DNA of 64,000 bases from Kalmusia sp. IMI 367209. Its lineage: Eukaryota > Ascomycota > Dothideomycetes > Pleosporales > Didymosphaeriaceae. The notes beneath the pieces were generated by a model. That model was not told where the DNA came from. It ran no database searches and saw only the letters and a list, made by a program, of their open reading frames with translations. Shown here piece by piece: positions 57,976 to 64,000 of the stretch; position 1 is the first letter of the stretch; the number at the start of each line of letters is the position of its first letter. The stretch is taken from NCBI GenBank assembly GCA_027946365.1, contig JAPEUQ010000012.1:806001-870000 (forward strand), given 5' to 3'. Position numbers and translations under genes: made by a program.

Positions 57976-59618
57976 ATGTCCTACTATCCAGGCCAGCAGT
58001 ACCACAACGGTGCCCCAAACTACGGCACGCCGCCTCCACAGCAGGGTTACGGGCAGCCCCAGGGCTATCCCGCTCCAGCCTACGGTGCTCCGTGAGTCGT
58101 GCCGCATTGGGCCTCACTCAGAGTTATGCTGACGCTCCTTGGGCAGACCTCCACAGCAGTATGGCGGATACCAACCCTCGCCCTCGCCACAACCGCCGTA
58201 TAATGGTGGATACCAGCAAGGTCCGCCACCGCCGCAGCAGTTTGGATACCAGCAGGTGCGTTCGGATCTGGAATCATGCTTTGGAGGGATGATTGAAGCT
58301 GATGGGTGAACAGAGCCCACCACCTCAGCAGTACGGAGGAGGCTACGGAGCACCACCGCCCCAACAGCCACCTCCACAACAGTACCAACAACCGGCCGTG
58401 GATACACGTATGGTTGCCCTTTGATCTTGACGAGCTTGGGCTGACAAGCATAGGCATGAACCAGTTCGGTGGCCACGGAGGTGTTCACGGCGGCCCGCCG
58501 CCTCCACCAACAGCACCACAGAACTTCGGCCATGGTGCTCCCAACGGCTACTCATTCCAATACTCGGCCTGCAACGGACGTCGGAAAGCGCTGCTTATCG
58601 GTATCAACTACTTTGGCCAGCGCGGCCAGCTCCGAGGTTGCATCAACGACGTGAAGAACATGAGCACATATCTGAACAGTCATTTTGGATACAAGCGAGA
58701 GGACATGGTGCTTTTGACAGACGACCAGCAGAACCCTATGAGCCAGCCGACCAAGGCCAACATACTGAGGGCGATGCATTGGTTAGTCAAGGACGCGCGC
58801 CCGAACGACTCGTTGTTCTTCCACTACTCAGGTACGACTTCTGAAGCATGTGCCTGAGCCCAGCTAACAGTGACAGGACACGGCGGTCAGACTAAGGATC
58901 TCGATGGCGACGAGGACGACGGGTACGACGAAGTCGTGTATCCCGTTGACTTCCGAACCGCGGGACACATTGTCGATGATGAGATGCATCGCATAATGGT
59001 ATCGCCTTTACAACCTGGTGTACGGCTAACAGCCATCTTCGACTCCTGCCACTCCGGATCCGCCCTCGACCTCCCATACATTTATTCTACCTCTGGTGTC
59101 GTCAAGCAGCCAAACTTGGCGAAGGAAGCTGGTCAAGGCTTGCTGGGCATTGTATCATCTTACGCTCGCAACGATATCAGCGGTATGATGTCAACCGCCA
59201 GCAGCTTGTTCAAAAAGGTCACACGGGGCGATGACGTGTACCAGAAGAACTTGAGAACAAAGACGAGCCCGGCGGATGTGATTATGTGGAGTGGCTCCAA
59301 AGATACGCAGACGTCGTAAGTTACAATGGGCAAGTGCCAAATGCGCTATTACTGACCGAATTCCAGAGCCGACGCCTCTATTTCGGGCCAGGCTACCGGT
59401 GCCATGTCCTGGGCCTTCATCACTTCGCTCAAGAAGAACCCGAACCAGAGCTATGTGCAATTGCTGAACAGCATTCGTGATGAGCTCGCGGGCAAGTACG
59501 ACCAGAAGCCGCAATTAAGTTGCAGTCATCCTTTGGGTAAGTTGCAACCGTCCATGTGCATTTCATAGAATCAAGACTTACGATAGATACAGATACTGAC
59601 CTTCTTTACAAAATGTAA
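57976..59618 (+). CDS. Metacaspase (Mca1/CasA-like, type I)
   Basis: Seven exons: 57976-58091, 58147-58255, 58314-58407, 58454-58831, 58877-59315, 59367-59536, 59593-59618; 443 aa. It is an Arg/Lys-specific caspase-fold protease involved in stress-induced death and protein-aggregate clearance. The N-terminal 140 residues are a Pro/Gln/Gly/Tyr-rich prodomain. The p20 part starts '[26 protein letters not shown]'. The catalytic His is in 'FHYSGHGGQ' (about 234) and the catalytic Cys is at about 290 in '[12 protein letters not shown]'. '[12 protein letters not shown]' supplies the conserved acidic pocket. The p10 part includes '[17 protein letters not shown]' and 'GAMSWAFI'. The final exon codes only 'DTDLLYKM'; the preceding acceptor is ambiguous (TAG at 59586 or CAG at 59592, differing by two codons). 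Confidence 0.94.
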
Positions 59619-60362
59619 AACATCCAACCTGAGTGGCGGAGGCTTTCGCGCACTGGGTTTTGCTTTGTTGCTAATGGTAGGACATGACGGCTGGAAAAGG
59701 AAAAGGCATTGGGTTTCACGGATGATGAATGAGTTTCGGTCACGCTTCGACTGTAAATATTGCAATGAGCGATCGGTTTTTGAATCACCATGGGCGGCGT
59801 TTTGCGTATTAGGGATCGCGAGTTTGGATACCAACAATAATTCGATCCTTATGTGGAATGGTTCCCGTCTTGTAATGCGCAGTTGAAAACTATGAAGCCA
59901 TACCCAAACGAACTCGAGGACAACGTCACAGAATTTTTGTTCGCTTGTCCTTTCCGACACAAGTTTTAGTGTAAGGCTACACAACGTTTGGGGTGTGTTT
60001 GAACTTCAAGTGGCACGGGCCATAGATCGACACTGGGGTTGCGCCGAAGAGGTCCGTCGTCTGATCCGTTGTTCCTAAATGTGACCGCCATGATCTCGCA
60101 CCCGTCTCCGCAAAGCCGCTAGGGAGCCATTAACGTATTGTCCTAGTCAGCTGTGAGCACACCTAGACCCTGCACAATATCAGCAACCTTCCGATCTTCT
60201 GTTGCGCGAATAATTCGAGATCGTCGGAACGGCGCGGAAGGCTTCCGGTCACACTACATCTCGAGGGCCAACAACCACACCCCGAGATGTCGACGTAGAC
60301 AGCGAAGCTTTCGAGCTACCTCCTCCCACTTGACGTAATAGTCAGCCCTCGTCGGACACGCC
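59619..60362. other. Intergenic, no gene recognised
   Basis: This is the 3' flank of the metacaspase gene and the promoter of the seven-span protein gene. The overlapping short frames have no motif. Confidence 0.45.
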
Positions 60363-61868
60363 ATGACGCTCGTCGAGTTCGCGCCCGACGGCGACGATGC
60401 CTCGACAACGACGATAAACGGCGTGCGTTTTAGCATCGACGCGCTCAATAACTTCCACTATGCGCTCTACAGCAATAAGACCATATCGAACAACTCGAAC
60501 TGCTACCTCGTATTTGACCGATTCCAACCCAACATGCTCGACAATGGGACGTGGATACACGCGACGACATGTTACATACCGTTCTTTGGCATAAGTACGC
60601 GGGGCAAGACCAGCATTGTGTTTGGCGTGTTGTTTGGTCTGAGCATAATGTTCACGCTCATGAACCTGAAGAAGCACGGGGCGCAATTCCTACGCGAGGA
60701 CAAGAGGTTCAGACTGGTGGGGAGAAGATGGCAGTGGTACTGGATGCTGTTCGTGGCGGCTTGCGCGATGATCAGCCTTTTCACGGGCGTGGACGTCGAC
60801 CGGTATTATCTGCAGCAGATGCCGATTGTGCTACAGAGTTTCTTCTTCACGTTGATGGTTCCGGCCAGCTTGGCCATGGTGTGGGAGGGCACGAGGCATT
60901 GGGGCTCGTGGCAGGAACGCCAGGTGGTCGACGGCGATCCGTACGGCATGCCGCAGGATGACCGCCGCACAAAAGTCGAGTTTTGGTCGCCGCTCGTGTT
61001 TTACCTCTTCGCTTGGTTGAATTTCTTCATGGTCATCCCGAGGTCGTGGACGCCGATCCAGAAACAAAACACGCCTGAACAGTCGAAATACATAGCTCAG
61101 CCCGCTGCGACGAACAATAGAGGAAAAGCAGGCGCCGTCCTCGCAGTCTGCGCGTGGTTCGTCATCGTGTTCTCCCTTCAGCACTCCCTGCGCGTTTACA
61201 AGCAAGGCAAGATCCGCGACTGTCCTAAAAGACTTGTCACAAATATCGTACTCCTCGGCGTCCGTCTCGGCTACGGCGTTGCCTCTGCTTGGGACTGGGA
61301 CCTCTCCATCTACCGACAGGATGTCATGATCGGGTGGCCGTTTGGCCTGGGCTACGCACCGCTCCTCCTGATCATCATCGTGTACAACGTCGCCGGTTTG
61401 ATGGAGCAGAACGAGGATAAGCAGCTCATCGCTCAACGCGTTGCCCGCGGCCGCGTCCAAGACGCCGAGCTCAACATCGTCAAGAAGCCCAGCTGGTGGT
61501 CGCGCAGCCTCGCGGCCAGATTCGCCAACGACGATCAGAGACTGCGAAACATGGCGGCAGAAGTGGGAGGTGGGCGGCCGACGGCGAGGAATCTCGGGAG
61601 GGCGGTTGAGATGGGGAACATGAATGTCAGACAGAGGAGTGCGAGTCGGCCTGCGGAGGACCCGTTCAGGGACGAGAGTCCGGAAGGTGGGAGGGGCACG
61701 GGGACTGGGTCTGGGAATGGATCGCATTTGCAGGCAGCGAGGTCGGGGGCAGCGAGGGGCGCAAGCGATCAGGCGAGTGTGAGGACGGAGTCGACGGGGC
61801 AGACGTTGACGCCGCAGACTGCGGGGACCGTGGGGCAGCAGAGAATAATAAGTATGTTGGATGTTTGA
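60363..61868 (+). CDS. Seven-span membrane protein of unknown function (DUF2434-like)
   Basis: Single exon, 501 aa, with the ATG at 60363. An N-terminal ectodomain of about 75 aa carries several N-x-S/T sites ('SNKTIS', 'DNGTW') and two cysteines. Seven hydrophobic spans follow at about 78-101, 119-137, 151-172, 205-225, 256-276, 287-306 and 319-341, for example 'WYWMLFVAACAMISLFTGVDVDR' and 'SPLVFYLFAWLNFFMVIP'. The tail of about 150 aa is cytosolic, charged and then Gly/Ser-rich low complexity. The block 'FTGVDVDRYYLQQMPIVLQSFFFT' resembles the fungus-specific DUF2434 family as I remember it. No ligand or activity is known to me. The seven-span layout alone does not make it a GPCR. Confidence 0.85.
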   Translation: MTLVEFAPDGDDASTTTINGVRFSIDALNNFHYALYSNKTISNNSNCYLVFDRFQPNMLDNGTWIHATTCYIPFFGISTRGKTSIVFGVLFGLSIMFTLMNLKKHGAQFLREDKRFRLVGRRWQWYWMLFVAACAMISLFTGVDVDRYYLQQMPIVLQSFFFTLMVPASLAMVWEGTRHWGSWQERQVVDGDPYGMPQDDRRTKVEFWSPLVFYLFAWLNFFMVIPRSWTPIQKQNTPEQSKYIAQPAATNNRGKAGAVLAVCAWFVIVFSLQHSLRVYKQGKIRDCPKRLVTNIVLLGVRLGYGVASAWDWDLSIYRQDVMIGWPFGLGYAPLLLIIIVYNVAGLMEQNEDKQLIAQRVARGRVQDAELNIVKKPSWWSRSLAARFANDDQRLRNMAAEVGGGRPTARNLGRAVEMGNMNVRQRSASRPAEDPFRDESPEGGRGTGTGSGNGSHLQAARSGAARGASDQASVRTESTGQTLTPQTAGTVGQQRIISMLDV

Positions 61869-62972
61869 TTGATTGCATGCATGTATGAAAAGAGACCGGT
61901 AGACATTGGGTGTGTGTTTTACAGGATACGAAAGCTGGTTCAAGGGAGCCGCATTTACCATGAAAGGATACCATTAGATGAGCTCCACTACGCATTTGGT
62001 CGGACTGTCGTATAGGCAGGCTTGTCATGACGGCTCATGAAGACAAATGTAAACTATAGAGATGCCCGGGCTTCAATATCAAAATCCTATGATTTCTGGC
62101 ACAAGCAACGGTCAATCCTATATCTTTCGCTGTCAGACTCCTACGACTACAACGCTACATTATAGACGGTTTATCGTTATGCTGCACAAGCGCCAACATT
62201 TTAGAGGGTTCCTTCAGTTGCCATGTCTAGTCCATATCTTTACCTGCTGCCTACTGTGAAACCTCGTACGTGACTGTAGTCAGAAGCCTATTTAGAAGCG
62301 ATTGGCTGCTCGTCCTACCACGCCAGCAACGATGATGTCAACCATACACGAGACGTGTTTGACAGCCGCTAGCGTTGACACGTGAATGTCTTGCCCGGGC
62401 GAATTGCATGCAACATACAATTGCCCTCACTTATGGTTAATCTACCTTTTGCCTTGGTAGGGATAAGCTACTGGAGATCATGGCGGTGTTATCTGGGACA
62501 GCCAAGCGGCCTATCAGCCAAAGCGCGTATTCTGTTTGCTGGCCGCCGGGGTGTGATTATTCGTGACCACTCGGCGCAGATGGTGGGATGTCTGGTAACG
62601 TGAATGGAGCTTCTCAACTACTTCGTGCAGTGTGTGCTACCCTAGGGTGGATATTCAATTGTCTAGGCTCCCTTGTCGTTGCTGCCGAGTGGGCTATGAA
62701 TGGGAATTATTGCAGGGGGCTAGTGCGGGAGGGACGAGGAAGTCGACGCAGAAGCTGTCCTCCACATCGACCCACAGTCTGCTTGTACCCGTAATCCCAG
62801 CCTCGCCTCCTGCAAACACATACTCCTACCTCAGCGCAGCTCACACTACATCAATCGAACATACACTTGTCCTCGACCGCCCGCACAAGCCGTCTGCGTC
62901 GCTCCAACTCACGCTTCGTCACCCCGCGCGCCCCGCATCCTACCTCTTCCCACACGCTGTCCCACCGCCGCC
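61869..62972. other. Intergenic, with the promoter/leader of the Sds23-like gene
   Basis: The last 200 bp before 62973 are C/T-rich. No other coding signal was seen. Short frames at 62382-62794 are motif-free. Confidence 0.45.
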
Positions 62973-64000
62973 ATGGCGGACCACGCGGACCCAAGCGCCG
63001 CAAAGAAGGACGCTCCGCTGCGCTCGCTCGCCAATGCGTCTTCGCCGAGGTCGCCGCCCGCGCCACTCAATATGAGCTCGAGCAGCCCGCATACGGGCCA
63101 TCGTTCGAGCTTCGCGGAGAACATGCGCGGACTGCCGCACTCGCCGCGCGCCACCCGCCAACCGTCCCTCTCGCAGCAGGCGTTGCAAGATTTGCTGAAT
63201 AACCCGCCGACCAAGGGCGGGGATCCAAGATTCGTAGGAAGGGACTGGAAGACAGTGAAGATCGGTGAGGTGGTGGACGAGAAGCAGGTGCGGTTCGTGG
63301 AGCTAGATACCAGTGTCGAAGAGGCGACGAATGTGAGTACGCTGCTAGAACGAAATTCCGGGCGCTGTATTGTGGATTGAGTCACCTCAGGATACACAGT
63401 ACAGTTTCCAGACCTTTGACTTGGGGCTTAGGAATAGAGGGAAAAAGAGGCTGACTGTTTGACAGTTGCTTGTGCAATCCGGTGCCCCAAACGTTGTCCT
63501 GCTCCGCGAGGATAAGAGCTCGTCCACCGCGGTTGGAACCTTCGATTACAGCGACCTCAACAGCTACCTTCTCCTCGTTGTCGGCCTGGCGCACCCCGAC
63601 GAAGGGGACGTGAAATCTTTCGATGAGCTCGCAAAGAAGGGCCGATCGGGGAAACCCATCCCGCTTAAGGATGTCAAAGACCTGGGCAAGAAGGAGCCGC
63701 TGATCACGCTATCTGCATCGGCAGACTTGACCAAGGCTATGGAGGTGTTCGGAAGCGGTATACATCGTGTATTGGTCGTGCAAGAGGGGACCACGGATGT
63801 GGTAGGCATCCTAACGCAGCTAAGGCTGTTGCAGTTCTTCTGGGACAACAGACAGAGCTTTCCGGCTGTGGATCAGTTATATCCGTCGGTGATCAAAGAT
63901 CTGAACCTGGGGACTCAGGCAGTGATCGCTATCAAGTAAGTGGCCTCTATAGAGAAACCATGGGGTTGGTGCTAATGGCTTGCAGTGGCGACAAGCCCTT
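62973..64000 (+). CDS. sds23: Sds23/Moc1-like CBS-domain protein, 3' part outside the window
   Basis: Exons 62973-63332, 63466-63935 and 63986 onwards; introns 63333-63465 (133 bp) and 63936-63985. 281 residues are visible before the window ends in exon 3 ('NGDKP'). The Ser/Pro-rich N-terminus contains 'SLSQQALQDLLNNPPTKGGDPRFVGRDWKTVKIGE', the Sds23 hallmark. The first CBS domain covers 'QVRFVELDTSVEEATNLLVQSGAPNVVLL' and 'TAVGTFDYSDLNSYLLLVVGLA'. The second includes 'LITLSASADLTKAMEVFGSGIHRVLVV' and 'VVGILTQLRLLQFFWDN'. In fission yeast Sds23/Moc1 regulates type 2A-related phosphatases, stress responses and mating. Adenine-nucleotide sensing by the CBS pairs is a family-level inference. Confidence 0.92.

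Noticed and set aside
60831..61961. 376-codon minus-strand open frame opposite the seven-span gene
   Set aside because: Arg/Pro/His-rich antisense shadow. The sense frame has seven clean membrane spans.

Overview
The window is nuclear DNA of a filamentous ascomycete (Pezizomycotina). The evidence is short spliceosomal introns (about 41-90 bp, GT-AG, CTAAC/CTGAC-like branch sites close to the acceptor) in most genes, together with a typical mould gene set: HET-domain protein, PalB calpain, QDE2-type Argonaute, BYS1-like secreted protein, metacaspase, Sds23 and Ser/Thr/Pro-rich GPI proteins. Dothideomycetes is my best guess for the class, but that is inference. I saw no transposase, reverse transcriptase, plasmid, phage or CRISPR signal. 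Exon borders were assigned by hand from splice motifs, reading phase and remembered family conservation.

Layout. 1-5.2 kb: a HET-domain gene cut by the window edge, then a divergent pair of GPI-anchored wall proteins. 6.8-14.5 kb: Kes1/Osh4-like sterol-binding protein, PalB/Rim13 calpain-like protease, and a peroxisomal-type mitochondrial carrier. 14.5-17 kb: a gene-poor stretch ending in a tRNA-Leu(TAA) gene that carries an extra 48-nt insertion in its D-loop. 17.2-20.8 kb: a flavin monooxygenase and a BYS1-like secreted protein. 20.8-27 kb: mostly empty apart from one frameshifted F-box-like gene. 27-29.4 kb: HNH-domain protein and PDAP1-like phosphoprotein. 31.2-34.8 kb: Argonaute. 36.9-45.3 kb: Rna14 (CstF-77) divergent from UNC-50/Gmh1, then mitochondrial IF-2. 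45.9-47.6 kb: a small single-span membrane protein and a HAD hydrolase. 50.2-55.1 kb: a Sec7-PH Arf exchange factor whose frame is broken three times. 58-64 kb: metacaspase, a seven-span membrane protein of unknown function, and the 5' part of an Sds23-like CBS protein.

The genes do not form a metabolic cluster or operon. This looks like ordinary core and accessory fungal chromosome. Functional themes are membrane traffic and lipid transport (Kes1, UNC-50, Sec7-PH), pH/stress signalling and cell death (PalB, metacaspase, Sds23, HET), RNA metabolism (Argonaute, Rna14) and organelle function (carrier, mtIF-2).

The most unusual item is the tRNA-Leu insertion. It has the look of a GC-AG spliceosomal intron whose exact removal restores a canonical tRNA. 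A second theme is several single- or double-base frameshifts at short repeats in otherwise well-conserved genes. They point either to unpolished sequence or to genuine gene decay.
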